Assembly (NCBI RefSeq): GCF_000143415.4
Contig: NW_003314385.1
Coordinates: 99,649-163,648, forward strand
Source of the DNA: Selaginella moellendorffii
Lineage: Eukaryota > Streptophyta > Lycopodiopsida > Selaginellales > Selaginellaceae
Reading direction: 5' to 3'
Length of the DNA: 64,000 nt
In this document: in pieces, positions 22,459 through 34,483 of the stretch
Position numbering within the stretch: the stretch's first letter is position 1
Layout: every line of letters starts with the position of its first letter
Notes under the pieces: generated by a model
Database searches by the model: none
What the model saw: the letters and a program-made list of their open reading frames with translations, nothing else
What the model was told of the DNA's origin: nothing
Position numbers and translations under genes: made by a program

Positions 22459-23085
22459 ATGCAGGCTCTGGCAGCAATGCAGGCGTCTCCAATGTCGAGC
22501 GTGCGCTCCACCATCAGCAGCATCGCCAGCAGCAGTGCTAGCAGTGGGAGCAGCAGCTTCTTCCAAGGTCAGTCCAAGATGACTGTCTCCATGGCGGGTG
22601 CGCGAGTGAGCATGATGGCGACGGCGGACAAGGCAGCAGCACCAGCGCCGGCGGGATTCACCCCGCCAGAGCTCAAGCCCGACACTCCATCACCGATCTT
22701 CGGCGGCAGCACGGGCGGGCTGCTGCGCAAGGCACAGGTGGAGGAGTTTTATGTGATCACCTGGGAATCGGGCAAGGAGCAGATCTTCGAGATGCCCACG
22801 GGCGGCGCCGCCATCATGAGATCCGGGCCCAATCTCCTCAAGCTCGCGCGCAAGGAGCAGTGCCTGGCGCTGGGCACGCAGCTGCGCTCCAAGTTCAAGA
22901 TCAACTATCAGTTCTACAGGGTGTTTCCAAACGGCGAGGTGCAGTACTTGCATCCCAAGGACGGAGTGTACCCCGAGAAGGTGAACCCCGGGCGGAAGGG
23001 CGTGGGCGTCAATCTCAGGTCCATTGGCAAGAACTGCAACCCGGTGGATCTCAAGTTCACTGGCAAGGCCGCCTACGACGTCTAA
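22459..23085 (+). CDS. psaD: Photosystem I reaction-centre subunit II
   Basis: Intronless precursor of 208 aa from the ATG at 22459; the in-frame codon at 22417 is GTG and was rejected. Residues 1 to about 60 are Ser/Ala-rich with basic residues, a plastid transit peptide. The mature part carries [31 protein letters not shown], split here only by reading: [20 protein letters not shown], then [34 protein letters not shown] and the C-terminal [15 protein letters not shown]. PsaD sits on the stromal face of photosystem I and docks ferredoxin. An ACGTGGC core (about 22314-22320) lies in the 236-bp upstream gap, as often seen in light-regulated promoters; that link is inference. Confidence 0.96.
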   Translation: MQALAAMQASPMSSVRSTISSIASSSASSGSSSFFQGQSKMTVSMAGARVSMMATADKAAAPAPAGFTPPELKPDTPSPIFGGSTGGLLRKAQVEEFYVITWESGKEQIFEMPTGGAAIMRSGPNLLKLARKEQCLALGTQLRSKFKINYQFYRVFPNGEVQYLHPKDGVYPEKVNPGRKGVGVNLRSIGKNCNPVDLKFTGKAAYDV

Positions 23086-23898
23086 GATCTCATTTCTAGT
23101 TCTCCGTGTAAACCATGAAACTTTAAAAGCAGTCCATGGGCCTTGCATCTCTCACCTTTGAGTAAATGGATCTCGATCGAACTGTGTAAATCTATCTTCT
23201 CTTCGTTCCATCTTTTCTTCATTTTTTAAGTAATGTTTATGATAACAAAGAACGCAAGTTTGAAAAGCTTGTACTGCATGTGGTGGTGTTCTCAGGTATG
23301 AAAAGTTTGTTCACCTCAGTATCTACTGCAGCTAGGTAGACGTTTCAGTCTTGCCTTTGTCCATTTGAACCTACATATAAACATACACTTTAAATCATAT
23401 TGAAAACTATGGTGTATGATTCTTCATATCCTTTCATCTCTTCTTGTACAAGATTCTTGTGTAGAATCACATATGTTACATATGAAAACTTTTTAAATCA
23501 TGAATTACCTTTATGTTGCTAGTAATGTTTATATGCTTATGTATACATAGGAAATAAATGGGGAAAATCATTCTTACACTGCCGCAAACATGGACACAAG
23601 GAAAACCATATGGTATGTATATGTTGTAACTGAGAATGTATGTTTACAACAACAAAAAAAAAACAATACCTTATACAAAATCTACTACAACACTGTTATT
23701 TTAGAGCTTTTGGAAGATTTACACCTCCCATTCCCCATTAACCTCAAAATATTAGAGGTGGGGATTCCACAATTTTTTTCATTTCTAAAGATGGAAGTAT
23801 ACCTTATGGTTACTAAAAGAAATTATATTTTGAACATCAAAGACAGATAAACATTTTTATGAAGTAGAAGAAGCTGGGCTATGGATTAACACTCACAT
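23086..23898. other. AT-rich intergenic, 813 bp
   Basis: 3' UTR of psaD, then AT-rich DNA with stops in all frames and a short A-run at about 23650. The one ORF at 23590-23850 looks random. No gene recognised. Confidence 0.5.
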
Positions 23899-24012
23899 GT
23901 TGTTGGGCCTCAAGTGTTCATGAGAAAGGTAAAGAAGGGGTCACAATCGTCGTGTCTCAGGTCCAACGCCTGGGGAAGAAGTTGACGAGCGTTTCATCTC
24001 CTTGATATATAT
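23899..24012 (+). pseudogene. Duplicated CTNNBL1 exon 1 end/intron 1/exon 2 fragment upstream of CTNNBL1
   Basis: The sequence here (TTGGGCCTCAAG ... TCATGAGAAAGGTAAAG ... TCTCAGGTCC ... TGGGGAAGAAGTTGACGAGCG ... TCCTTGATATATA, shown with gaps) aligns with 25105-25240 of the CTNNBL1 gene just downstream. That covers the end of its exon 1, the first intron with donor and acceptor, and most of exon 2. The copy lacks about 13 nt of exon 1 and has point changes, so it cannot be a functional exon. It lies about 60 bp before the CTNNBL1 ATG, inside its likely promoter or 5' UTR. It is a remnant of a tandem duplication. Confidence 0.7.
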
Positions 24013-24075
24013 ACGCTCGTGGCAGCAGCCTTGAGTCGACGTGGCAGATTGGCTGGCAGTTTAGGGCAGCGCAAA

Positions 24076-25956
24076 ATGAAGCGCAGGAGGGAGGAGGAGA
24101 ATGGAGGAGGAGGTGAGATCGACGAGGCGCTCCTGGCGGCACTCGAGTCGTCGTCGAGCGGCGCGGGCGCAGGAGGAGGAGGTGGGGCGGCGGTGGAGCT
24201 GCTGGACGTCAAGGGCGTCAAGAAGATGGTGCTGGCGTTTGAGCGCAAGCTGCGGGACAACATCGAGGCCCGGATGAAGTACGTGGATCAGCCCGACAGG
24301 TTTGTGGAGTCGGAGGTGGATCTGGACGAGGAGCTCAAGAAGATGCACGCATTGGCAGCCAGCCCCGATTTGTATCCGGAGCTCGTCCGGCTCAAGGTAG
24401 TGGGATCCATCGTGAGCCTCCTCGGCCACGAAAACACCGATATCTCCACCGACGTTGTCAATCTCCTCAACGAGCTCACGGACGGGGACGTGATCGGCGA
24501 CAACGAGCCGGCGGGCCTCCTCGTGGACGAGCTCGTCTCCAGCAATGCGCTGGAGCTGCTCGTCCAGAACTTGTCGCGGCTGGACGAGGCCGACCCGGAC
24601 GAAGCGGCCGCGGTGTTTAACTCGCTCTCCATCGTCGAGAACCTGATCGAGGTGAGGCCGGCGGTGGTGGAGCTCGTGTGCGAGAGGAGCAAGCTCCTCA
24701 AGTGGCTCCTCACCAGGATCAAGGTGAAGGAGTTTGACAGCAACAAGCTGTACGCGAGCGAGATCCTGGCTATACTGCTGCAGTCGAGCGCCGCCAACCA
24801 GCTCCGGCTGGGACAACTCAACGGTGTGGACACTTTGCTCCAGAGTGTGGCGCTCTACAAGTCGAGGGATCCCAAGAGCAGCGAGGAGGAGGAGATGCTG
24901 GAGAACCTGTACGATTGCCTGTGTAGCGTTGTGATGCATCCGGACAACAAGGACAAGTTTGTCAAGGCCGAGGGTGTGGAGCTCATGGTCATTATCATGA
25001 AGCAGAAGAAGAAGCTGGCCTACGGATCAGCGCTCAAGGCTCTCGACTTCTCACTCACCAAGTGCTCCGATGCCTGCGAGAGGTTTGTGGACGTGTTGGG
25101 CCTCAAGAGCTTGTTCCCGGCATTCATGGGAAAGGTAAAAAAGTGGCTACGATTACAAGGTAACAATTCGGTCTTGCGTTTCAGGTCCCAAAGAAGTCTG
25201 GGGAAGAAGTGGATGAGCGTTTGATATCCTTGATATACTCCTTGTTCGGTAAAACGTCTTTCATTTTGTTGCCTTTTTATAAGTTTGTGTTTTTGTTGCA
25301 GCTGGGCTGACCAAGGACGCCAGCAAGGAACGGCTGCTGAGCAAGTTCGAAGAGAATGAATACGAGAAGATCGATCGGCTCATGGAATTCTTTGTCAAGT
25401 TAGCAGCAGCAGTCATGGTGTAGATTCTTCTAACTTGAGCTCTGTTTTGCAGGTACCACAACCGGGTGAAGGCGGAGTCGAAGAAGCTAGATGCGGAGAG
25501 CTTTGAGGAGGTACTTCTCTTGTTTCTTCACTGGTACTGATTTTCCTGCGGGATCTGCAGCTGGACGAGGACGACAAGTACTTGAAAAGACTAGACGCCG
25601 GGCTTTTCACGCTGCAGGTACACGTGACTCTAGAAAACCTGACAACACTTTGTGTATTGCTTGCAGCTACTTGCGTTGATTCTCGCGCACATATGGCTCT
25701 CCAAGTACGTAGATTTTTGTTCTTCTCAACTGTTGATCTCCTTCCTTTGTTTGTAGGCTCCCGGGCGTGCAAAGTCGCATCGACCTTTTACTGAAGCAGC
25801 AGCGGCTGTCTAGAGAAGACGTCAAATCTGTATTGCAGGTAGAGTCCACTGCTATTTTATGTGTCACTGACGTCTAGGCAATTACAGGAGTATCGTGACA
25901 ATGTGGACGATGAAGGGGGTAAGGCTAGTGTCGAAGCCTTTATAAGTGCAATGTGA
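24076..25956 (+). CDS. CTNNBL1: Beta-catenin-like protein 1 (spliceosome-associated armadillo protein)
   Basis: Eight exons (24076-25134, 25185-25248, 25302-25398, 25453-25510, 25561-25617, 25667-25704, 25757-25838, 25888-25956) give 507 aa. CTNNBL1 is an armadillo-repeat protein of the PRP19/CDC5L splicing complex. The N-terminus is a basic KMKRRREEE nuclear-signal-like patch and a Gly-rich acidic stretch. The body shows conserved CTNNBL1 words: MHALAASPDLYPELVRLKVV, LLGHENTDISTDVVNLLNEL, NLSRLDEADPDEAAAVFNSL, VMHPDNKDKFVKAEGVELM, LKALDFSLTKC, and near the end KYHNRVKAESKKLD, LDEDDKYLKRLDAGLF, LQEYRDNV. Start is the ATG at 24076; the codon at 24019 is GTG. The last six exons are very short, separated by introns of 49-63 nt. 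Confidence 0.95.
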
Positions 25957-28900
25957 TCGGGAAAAGACCCTTTTCGGGGATGACCATCTGGGACAGGGGC
26001 CATGCTCTCGACAGCATTGAAGAAGATATGATCAGCAGCTATGGAAGATATCTCTCTACTCCCTGCTTGTGTCGACCCATGATGAACTGTTTTGCGACAA
26101 ATTTTGGTGTTCGCTGCTAAAGGTTTCTTTGCGATCTCACTCGCTTCAAGTTCGCGTTTACGAAGTGGCGTGTGGCTTCAGATCTGGTGAGGGCACCATA
26201 TTTGCCTACTGAGATTACAAAGACTTCAATATATTATGTTTTACATCTTGTCGTGCCCAACTAAGAAGAATAAGATTGAATCCAGCACATCAAAGAGAAG
26301 AGCCTTGTGTCTAACAGGTAAAGCACGATGGTGCTTTACCTGTGTTTGATCAGTGTTTGATTATGCTGCTCTTTGTTTGTGGAGTACTCAGTTTGTCACC
26401 TTTCCAGCATCAAGTTCTACACGGGATTGGTCCCACTTGTCCTCAATGCCTTCGGAAGTTTTGCAGGAAAAAGACTTGTTTTCAGGGGAGCCTTGGGTTG
26501 TTGCATAGACATTCTGTACTGGAGGAAGATGAATACTGTGATGTTATTCTCAAGAAGTTTGACAAGACCAGTTGCTGCAGTGAAAAAGAATGCTCAGGAA
26601 TGCAGATTGGACATGCATAGATGGCATATATGCAAGACAACTGCTTACAAATAATTACTTGATCAGTTAGTCTTCTTTGAGCTGATGTGAAATTTTAAGT
26701 GGGTTCAAATTACAACCACCGCTTAATATGACAAATGTGAAAATGAACTTGAGATTCTCATGGTTTCTGAATGTGTATGATTTTATTCATAGTATATTCT
26801 CTTGAATTTTGCAAGTTCAAAATCCAATGTGTGTAATATACAAAAATGGATAGAGACCGTCTATTTACTAAAATTAGGTTATTTATCTATCTATCTCTCT
26901 CTCCCTCTTTTTCTCTCTCTCTATATGTGTGAGTATGGGATCCAAGTGTACAATTATAATCTTGTATTAGCATAATGGGATTTTGATAGCCATTAGATTT
27001 TTCAATTCAAACCACTTATTTTTGTATATAAACAGGGTTTCTTTAATGCATATTTTTGTATTCCATACACTTATATAATGGAGATGAGGGGCAACTCTAA
27101 TCACCTTTGTAGATTTATGATTTTAGTTTTGATTTAACTTTTACATTGTCTAAATATCTTTTATATTTATAACTTTTCCCATTTATTCTCTTTTGTTTTT
27201 CTTCCTTTAGTTCATCTTCAAAATCAATAAAGTGTCTTACACTAACCAAAAAGACCATTCCCCTTCTTTTTCACCATTACATTCTTTGGGATAGGCCAAC
27301 ACAAGCCTTAAGGTACTCTCCCCACCTTTTGCAACTATGGTGCCTCAACCATATAGATAGGGTGAGGTTTTGATAAGATCATATTAGTTCTTTGAAATTT
27401 TCCCTTTATTATCCTATAAAAATTTATAAAACCTTTTAAAGTCTAAGAAATTATTGATTTGGGCTTTCACCCCTCGAACTTGGACTTAGTCTCAAACTTG
27501 AACTCGGACTTAGTTTTGGTCTCAGTCTTGGTCTCAGACTCAACATTTTTCATATACTAATTCTTCTTTTGTCCTTTTCTAAAGATTTATTTATCGATCA
27601 CTTCATACTCATTCCTCAAGCACTTCTTTGAGAGTTCTTTTCCCACTCTCAACTTTCCAAGTAAAAACTTTGGTTCAAATGTATTATATTTGTTCAGCTT
27701 TCACTTTGGCCACTACTATATAGCATACTTTTGGCTGTATTTTAGAACGTAAAGTTACAAAGAACAAGAAGAAGAAAAAAGAAATAAAAGTACTTAAACC
27801 AACTAAACCTAAGAAACTAGAACTATTTTGCAATATAACCAAATTTTATGTTGGAGCAAACTTATTAGCAAGAGAAGCTTGCTAATATAGATAGATTTGA
27901 TATCAATAGTTTATCCTACCCTAGCTGCTTAAAATGTATAAAGATAACTCTTTTGTCCCCTTTAATCTAATTAAAAAAGAGGTAATTATTTGATAAAAGA
28001 ACTCTACTATTTTATCCCTATTTATCCCCTAAAATTCAAAAGATCCACAGTGATAGTATATTATGGTTTAATGACAAAGAAGTCTTAGAGGTCAATAGGA
28101 CTTAATAGACAAGCCTTTAAACCCCAACTCAATAACAATGCTAGCAATCACTACCATGAATAGATAGGGATTCAGTAGAGATCAAATAAAAGATTACCAA
28201 CTAACACATCCAAACTAGACATAAATGTAAACTTTTAAATTTGGACTTCTTGATAGGTCATTCAGCCCAAAAACCCTAAATATCCCAAAACCCTAGAAAA
28301 ATGAATTCACTTTTATTTATGAGCTCTTTCCCTTTGTATTTGAACCCTTATGGAAATAATTGTTTTGGTTATTTACAATAGAAAAAGAGTGATATAACTT
28401 AGTAGAAGCAAAATTAATATCTCATGTGGTTGATTACTATCTCTACTATATATTTGGAACCCCTTATAATCTACCCCTTGCCCCATATAAAAGCTCATTT
28501 TATATTTTCAACTAAATAATCTCTAGGACAAGTTTGAAAATGGAATGGTGTTAAATTTCAAATTGGAATATAGGAACACTACTATAACTTTACATTAACA
28601 TCTTTGGTAGATTTAGGCATATTCTATAAATAGTTAATGGGACTAAAATAGAACCAACATACAAAATATGATAGTGAGAGTGTTTGGCTATATGGCAATG
28701 TTTAATTTAACTGACTTAAGCCTCCAATTTTGGGTTGCCACATCTACCACCTCAACAAGCTTGCCACTCATCCATCTCATCAAAAAGCACTTACCAGCCT
28801 AATACTAGGCTCACCTATTTTAGGTAGGAACAAGCTTACCCTACCTTTGAACTAACTTATTTTCTGGGGCAAGAGGAGGTGATGCTGCAAGTGAAGGCTA

Positions 28901-29606
28901 CAAGAGAATACAAGTTTATAGGTATATGAAATTTAAAATTTAAAATTTAAAGCCTTCAAATAAATTTCATATGTTCTAATAGATGCTTATATGAAGCTGT
29001 TGGTTTTACTTCCTTTTGCTATAGAAATGGATAAGGACTAAAGACAAACTGAGACTAGGTTTCTGAATTCACCAAAATGTACTAATACTCCAGTGAAGAA
29101 TAGGTGGCATTGACATTTAGTTTTGTGTAAACCAGGAGTGTTGCACTCAATTGTTGTGCTGTTTTGCAAACGGTATAGGCAGTGGATATACTTAGAATAT
29201 TTTTGAATATTTTAGGATATTCTACCATCTAACTGTTATTAATGTTTATAATCTATAAACTTTCTTAAACACTTCCTGATATTCAATAAGATTAATCTTG
29301 TATTTATATGTTATAAACTTCCATTTGATTAATTAGATGCATGCAACGCACAGCAAAAAATTATTATTATTATTATTCTGGTCACTCATTAATCTTTGAT
29401 ACTGCGTGGACCACTGCTCTTATGAACAGTAGGTAAGAAGCTGGAACGCACTCCAATCTGCATGTGTGTAGATACTTTGCGTACATATAATTGCATAACC
29501 GTAGTACCAGCTGGCTACCTTTGAATGATTATATGAATCTGTTAGAACAAAAATCATGAAAATGATATAATATTTATGCATATGAGCTGTGTGAGATGTG
29601 TAAATT
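25957..29606. other. AT-rich gene-poor stretch, 3.65 kb
   Basis: After the CTNNBL1 3' UTR there is a weak ORF at 26373-26654 (93 codons, no recognisable motif). From 26.7 kb to 29.6 kb the DNA is strongly AT-rich, with stops in all frames and no ORF of 60 codons. It contains a TATC/TC microsatellite at about 26880-26930 and a (TTA)n run at 29360-29377. I see no LTR ends, transposase or RNA gene. Confidence 0.5.
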
Positions 29607-30922
29607 ATGAAGGTGGAGCTTGAGTTAGCGCGACTTTCTTATGAGCAGTCACCAATACTTTGGCTGGCTGCCGGGCTTGGTGTCAATGAATTCTTTGCTC
29701 ATAAGTTCTCGCAGCTTGTCTACCTTTGGGGATCCATCGTTCTTGGGGTCAATACCGACGATCTTCCGGTTGAGCAGTTCTTTTTGTCAGTCGCTCTGCT
29801 TGTGATTAGGTACTTTAGAATACATGTTCTTCCGAAGCCCTCTCCAGAAGACTTGTGGAGCTACAGTATCCTCGCAGTATTCGGCTTGATACTTGACGTG
29901 TTTAGTATGGCGGTGGGTTGCTCCGGCCTTGCTTTGATGTCAAATGAGTTCAGCCTCTCGATCTTTCTACTGGTGTTCTACTCTTTCTCCTTGCTCGAGA
30001 CGTTAATCTATTTCCTGGCGAGGGTATCTTGTTTTGCACGAAAGTATTCTATCTGAGGAAACTCTACAAGCTCTTGCATGAACAGCAGGTAAGCAACGAG
30101 CAAGATGCTGAGAATCAGGAATGCAATGGTAATGGCCCAGCAACAGTGCCAGTTCATGACAAGTTCAATGTTCAGCTCCTGAATGCTGTTGCCTTCCTTG
30201 AGATTTACAGCATGCACCATGAGAAGCCCGCTTACTATGATGCTTTGGACAAAGAACAAGTGTGCGTTCGCAACATTATGGTTTCATCAGAGGGTGGCAA
30301 GAAGCGCTGGTCCTTGCCAGCGCTTAGTGGATCTTCCACTCTACTGATTCGGAAGGGCATTCTGCACAATGTGGACTTGGACGAGGTCCTTGAGTTCATC
30401 TACAAACGCTACAACGACCCTGCAACTTGGCTACAGAATCTGAAGTACCGCTGCACAAAGTATGAAGTACCTGCACACAAGATTGGGGAGAATCCTACAA
30501 CTTCAATTTCTTTCACAGGTCCTTGTGGTTTTTGTGTTCGTCACTGTGAACATTCTCTTTCTTCTCCACTGGATGACGAGTATGAAGAACGTATAAGTTA
30601 TGTTTCACACAACAAGCCTCTGATCAAACGGATCTTCAATGAGCTCCTCACCTGGGAAAGCAGCCTTGACATCCGACGGTCCGCGGTGGCACTCTTGCTT
30701 TGCATCTGCGAAAACAAGGAGGCTGCTTCCGTGGTATCTCAAGCTGCTAAATCGGATGACCGACGACTCCAAGCACTTCAAAACGCCTTGCCTCCCAGTC
30801 CGGATAACGAGCTTAACAGGCTTCTGCAGAAACTAAATCTTTCAGAAAATGATCTCCAACAGGGTGAGACTCTGGACCTGAAGAACAAGGTCACAGAAAC
30901 AAAACAAAAGTACATGATATAG
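29607..30922 (+). CDS. Unrecognised multi-pass membrane protein, reading frame needs a 34-nt intron or contains a frameshift
   Basis: The 5' frame (from the ATG at 29607) encodes four hydrophobic segments: about residues 17-37, 63-75 (FFLSVALLVIRYF), 86-112 (LWSYSILAVFGLILDVFSMA) and 118-140. It then runs into a stop at 30054-30056. A second frame continues to 30922 with a soluble region: KLYKLLHEQQ, NVQLLNAVAFLEIYSMHHEK, LVF-free acidic linkers, then two ARM/HEAT-like helices (IKRIFNELLTWESSLDIRRS, VALLLCICENKEAASVVSQA) and a Leu-rich tail. Removing 30025-30058 (GT...AG, 34 nt) restores one frame, but that is far below normal plant intron size; a one-base indel in the source is the alternative. 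The gene is an island in several kb of AT-rich DNA. I do not recognise the family. Confidence 0.45.
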
Positions 30923-32569
30923 ATATGTGTATACATATGTGGCTTTTCTATTTCATTGTGAGATATGCCATTAGGAAAGAAGATAAAAGAATCCATAAAT
31001 CCATATATATATATATATATATATCTAAAATGCTTCTCTTCCTTTGGTCCTTTAGTTCCAACTAGTATAATTGTGAGAATGCATAGTTTATTATGTTTTT
31101 ATTCTAAAATGAATTTATCTATAAATAAATTAACTGTTAAAAATGAAGTTTTAATTGAATGAGATACTATAATAAACATATTTTCTTTGCAACATATGCC
31201 ATACCTATATCTAGATCCTATACCACAAAATGTTTGAGGCTTGGTTGCTCAAAGAGTGTAGCTAAACCTTAAATTTAATCTAATATAGGAGGGGGATTAA
31301 AGTGAGTTTGGGAAATCCATGAAGTGATGGGTAACATTTTATTACTCATATAATAAATAGTTAAATTTAAATAAAACCAAGTAGAAATTAATATAATAAA
31401 TAGAAATTTTGGCAAAGGAATTTAGCTAATCCAAAGGCAAAGGTGGTTGAGTAAATAAGGTAAACTGGAAAATTGGAAAAGGAAATTTTTTAGGTTATAA
31501 ATAATATCTATTGATCACTTAATATAGTTCTTTTGTAAGCTCTTAAATTTAAATTTCTTAAAATGTCACTTAGCCCAATATTACTCAAACCCAAGAATGC
31601 ATAATATATGAGTTCACATATAATAAAAGCCCATAGTTAAAGAATTTTATGCCATATGAATTCCTTTTATATTGAAGAAGATTAAATTTAGTTTTTTTCT
31701 ATTAGAAATTATAGTAGTATTATACAATTTTCTCTTTGACTTAATTGCTTATTGGACTTATGTTATTTAATTTCTTGTTATATTTAGGATATGTTTTAAC
31801 TTTTGAATAAAATTGTTAATTGAACCTAAACTAATCATTTCAACGTCAACTTTTATATTTAATGGATTATGTTAACTTCTTTTGACTCGAGCTTAGCTCT
31901 TGAGGTGAGCTCAAAAACCACCTAACCCTTTGTTTTTCCAACAACAAAATTTGTGAGTGTAAGTTTTGCAAAGATAGAGGATAATGTTGGTCCCTCTTCA
32001 AATCATGATCATACTGGAATGATCAGAAGTTCAGGTAAGGATTTTAATATGTTTTACTATCATGGTTATAATACTCCTTTTTTTGCAGATGATGAAGATA
32101 AACTCCTCTTAACTTTGTCGAAGGATCCAAAAGCTGCCAAAACTCTATCACCATTAATACAACCACTTTCAAGAATTGTAACATAACTAGTTATGTAGCT
32201 TTCAATATTTTCATAGGTGTTGGGCAGCAAGAGTTAGAGCTGTTTAAGCTTACTCCAGCCAAATAATAATAAAAAACAATATATTCAGTGTGTGAATATG
32301 GTAGTATATGTTCTAGAGAACATGCGTGCCATGTGGGTGGGAATACATGTTTTGGAGAGCATATAGAAGCCATGTAGGATGATAATGGTTTGGCAGTAAC
32401 ATTCTCATAAATAACAAATCTCAATCCAATGGCACGGCCGGATCACCTTAATGAGCAAGAGAGTTCAAGTAGGCACCACTCGCCCAGGAAACAGTCAGGA
32501 AGGCGAAAAACATTCCTCGCCAAGTTGGCGTCACTACCATAAGATCTCATCCACCTCCATGTGTAACTG
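30923..32569. other. AT-rich intergenic, 1.65 kb
   Basis: AT-rich DNA with an (AT)n microsatellite at 31003-31024. An ORF at 31953-32186 (77 codons, contains FNMFYYHGYNTPFFADDEDK) has no homology I recognise and begins at GTG, so I do not call it a gene. The last 380 bp become less AT-rich toward the PPR gene. Confidence 0.45.
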
Positions 32570-34264
32570 TTAGTCACAATCACTCACATGTAAGAGATGG
32601 TTTCTCATTAATACATACGAAGAGCCGCAGTTTGGATCCATTTCATTTGCTGCTGACTGCCATCGCTTGGTGTCGTGGTGAATCTTGCAAGCATTTGCAA
32701 ATGCCACCCATATCTGTGTCTCGGCCTGGAAAGGCATGGCGTCAAGAACATCCCAAGCGCACTCTAGATGCCCCGCGCGTCCAAAGCTGTCAACCACGCA
32801 GCAGTAGTGCTCTTGCCCGGGAAGAATCCCATAGTCCTGCTGCATGGATCTCAAGTAGTGGCAAACTCGCCAGAGTCCACCCAGCTGACTACATGCCGTG
32901 AGCAAGCTCACAAACGAGACCCCTCGCGGACAGAGGCCCTCGAGCGCCATGGATTGGAAGAGTGTAATTGTTTGTCCGGCAAGCCCCGCGTTGGCCAGAG
33001 CCGTGAGCATCGTGTTCCAGGACCACTCGTCTCGTTTCGGCATTATATCGAAGAAAAGCCGGGCTTGGCGGACGCTGCTCTGTGCGTGCGCTGCAATCAG
33101 CGTGTTCCAGGACACCACATTCGTCTCGGGCATTCTCTCAAACGCGGCCACTGCCTCGTCGACATGCCCTTGGTTAGCATTCACTGCGATCATGGAGTTC
33201 CAGGAGAGAGTGCTCCATTTTGGCATTCGATCAAAGACTTTCTTGGCTTGTTCTGTATGGCCATTGAGGCCAAAGGCTGCCACCATTGCATCGCACGACA
33301 CAAGATCTCGATTGGGCATGGAGCAAAACATTTGTGTGGCGCGGTCGAGTGTCCCCGGGGATTGGGCGTAGCAAACCATCATCGACGTCCAAGTAACTGG
33401 ATCCCATACGGGGATTTGAGAGAAGAGGTTCTCTACCTCTTGCGTCCCTCCGGCATGAGCGTAAGCCGTGATTACCGTGTTCCATGACACTCGGTCTCTT
33501 ACAGGCATCGACTCAAACAGGATCTTGGATCTTGCGAGGTTACCACTGCGAGCTGCCGCGGCGATGAGGGAGTTCCATGACACAACGTCCGGCTCTGGGA
33601 TGGCCTGGAACAGATCCATGGCTGCCTGGAGCTGCCCTCTTTGAGCATATCCAGCAAGCATCGTGTTCCAGGAGTTCACAATAGTTTCTGACATCCTGCT
33701 CATCACCTCGAGGGCGTTATCTATCATTCCAAGCTGGGTGTATGCAGTGATCATCGCGTTCCAAGACACCACATTTCTCTCCGGCATCCTTGTAAAGATT
33801 TGGCTCGCATCTTGGACATGCCCGGCTTGGGCATATGCGCAAAGAAGAGACGTCCAAGAGATTACATTGGTCTCTGGCATTTTCCCCAGAAAGTACTCTG
33901 CAGCATCTATATCCCCAGATTGTGCCAAGACCCCAACAATCATTGTCCAGGAAATCTCGCTGCGACATGGCATTACTTGAAACAGTGACTTTGCTAGCAA
34001 AACGTTCCCGCAATGGGCATATGCAGAAATAATCAGGTTCCAGGAGACAGCATTAGGCTTGTGAATCGAATTAAAGACGCGACGGGCCTCCTCCAGGCTC
34101 CCACATCGAGAATACATCTGGATCAAAAGATTGGAGAGATACGTATGCTGGTGTGGGTTAACGAGATGCCGCTGGATGCAGGCGTGAATGGCGCGCGCCT
34201 CGCTCAGATCCTTCGCCGATCTCACTAGTGTCACGTAAAACGTGCTCTTACAAGACCCTGTCAT
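32570..34264 (-). CDS. PLS-class pentatricopeptide repeat protein
   Basis: Intronless, 564 aa from the ATG at 34264. PPR proteins bind organelle RNA. After a short N-terminal part with SEARAIHACIQRHL there is a near-continuous series of roughly 31-residue repeats with the signature of S-type units (VSWNxMIxAYxxxGxxxxAxxxFxxMP), for example NVVSWNAMITAYTQLG and DVVSWNSLIAAAARSG. The C-terminus has an L2/S2-like EHYCCVVDSFGRAGHLECA and a partial E motif with SSYVLMRNHLL, then a stop. No E+ or DYW deaminase domain is present, so editing would need a partner in trans. No clear targeting peptide is visible at the very start. It might be an organellar editing or processing factor, or one of many lineage-specific copies. 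Confidence 0.9.
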   Translation of the reverse strand: MTGSCKSTFYVTLVRSAKDLSEARAIHACIQRHLVNPHQHTYLSNLLIQMYSRCGSLEEARRVFNSIHKPNAVSWNLIISAYAHCGNVLLAKSLFQVMPCRSEISWTMIVGVLAQSGDIDAAEYFLGKMPETNVISWTSLLCAYAQAGHVQDASQIFTRMPERNVVSWNAMITAYTQLGMIDNALEVMSRMSETIVNSWNTMLAGYAQRGQLQAAMDLFQAIPEPDVVSWNSLIAAAARSGNLARSKILFESMPVRDRVSWNTVITAYAHAGGTQEVENLFSQIPVWDPVTWTSMMVCYAQSPGTLDRATQMFCSMPNRDLVSCDAMVAAFGLNGHTEQAKKVFDRMPKWSTLSWNSMIAVNANQGHVDEAVAAFERMPETNVVSWNTLIAAHAQSSVRQARLFFDIMPKRDEWSWNTMLTALANAGLAGQTITLFQSMALEGLCPRGVSFVSLLTACSQLGGLWRVCHYLRSMQQDYGILPGQEHYCCVVDSFGRAGHLECAWDVLDAMPFQAETQIWVAFANACKIHHDTKRWQSAANEMDPNCGSSYVLMRNHLLHVSDCD

Positions 34265-34483
34265 CCATTACACTGGAGCAAACCCAGGAAAATTTGCCAG
34301 AGAATGCCCGGAGTGGGCATCTGGAGACGCAAGCGTCCAGTTAAGAGCTGGTTTATCTTTGAAGAGATTGGCTTACGTGGCATCCGGCGGGCCAATGGCA
34401 ATGAGCCCCTTATCCACAAGGGATCCAATTGGTGGCGGGAGAAAGAGAGGGCTTTCTCCAATCGATCCATCCATCCGAGAGCA

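Noticed and set aside
24061-24939. 292-codon minus ORF opposite CTNNBL1
   Set aside because: Shadow frame; the plus strand encodes conserved armadillo sequence.
26342-26654. Two overlapping ORFs of about 92 codons after CTNNBL1
   Set aside because: No recognisable motif, no splice partners, and they overlap each other in different frames; left as unexplained.
31953-32186. 77-codon ORF in AT-rich DNA
   Set aside because: Starts at GTG, no homology recognised, flanked by stop-rich sequence.
32768-33487. 239-codon plus ORF opposite the PPR gene
   Set aside because: Antisense of repeated PPR codons; no independent motif.
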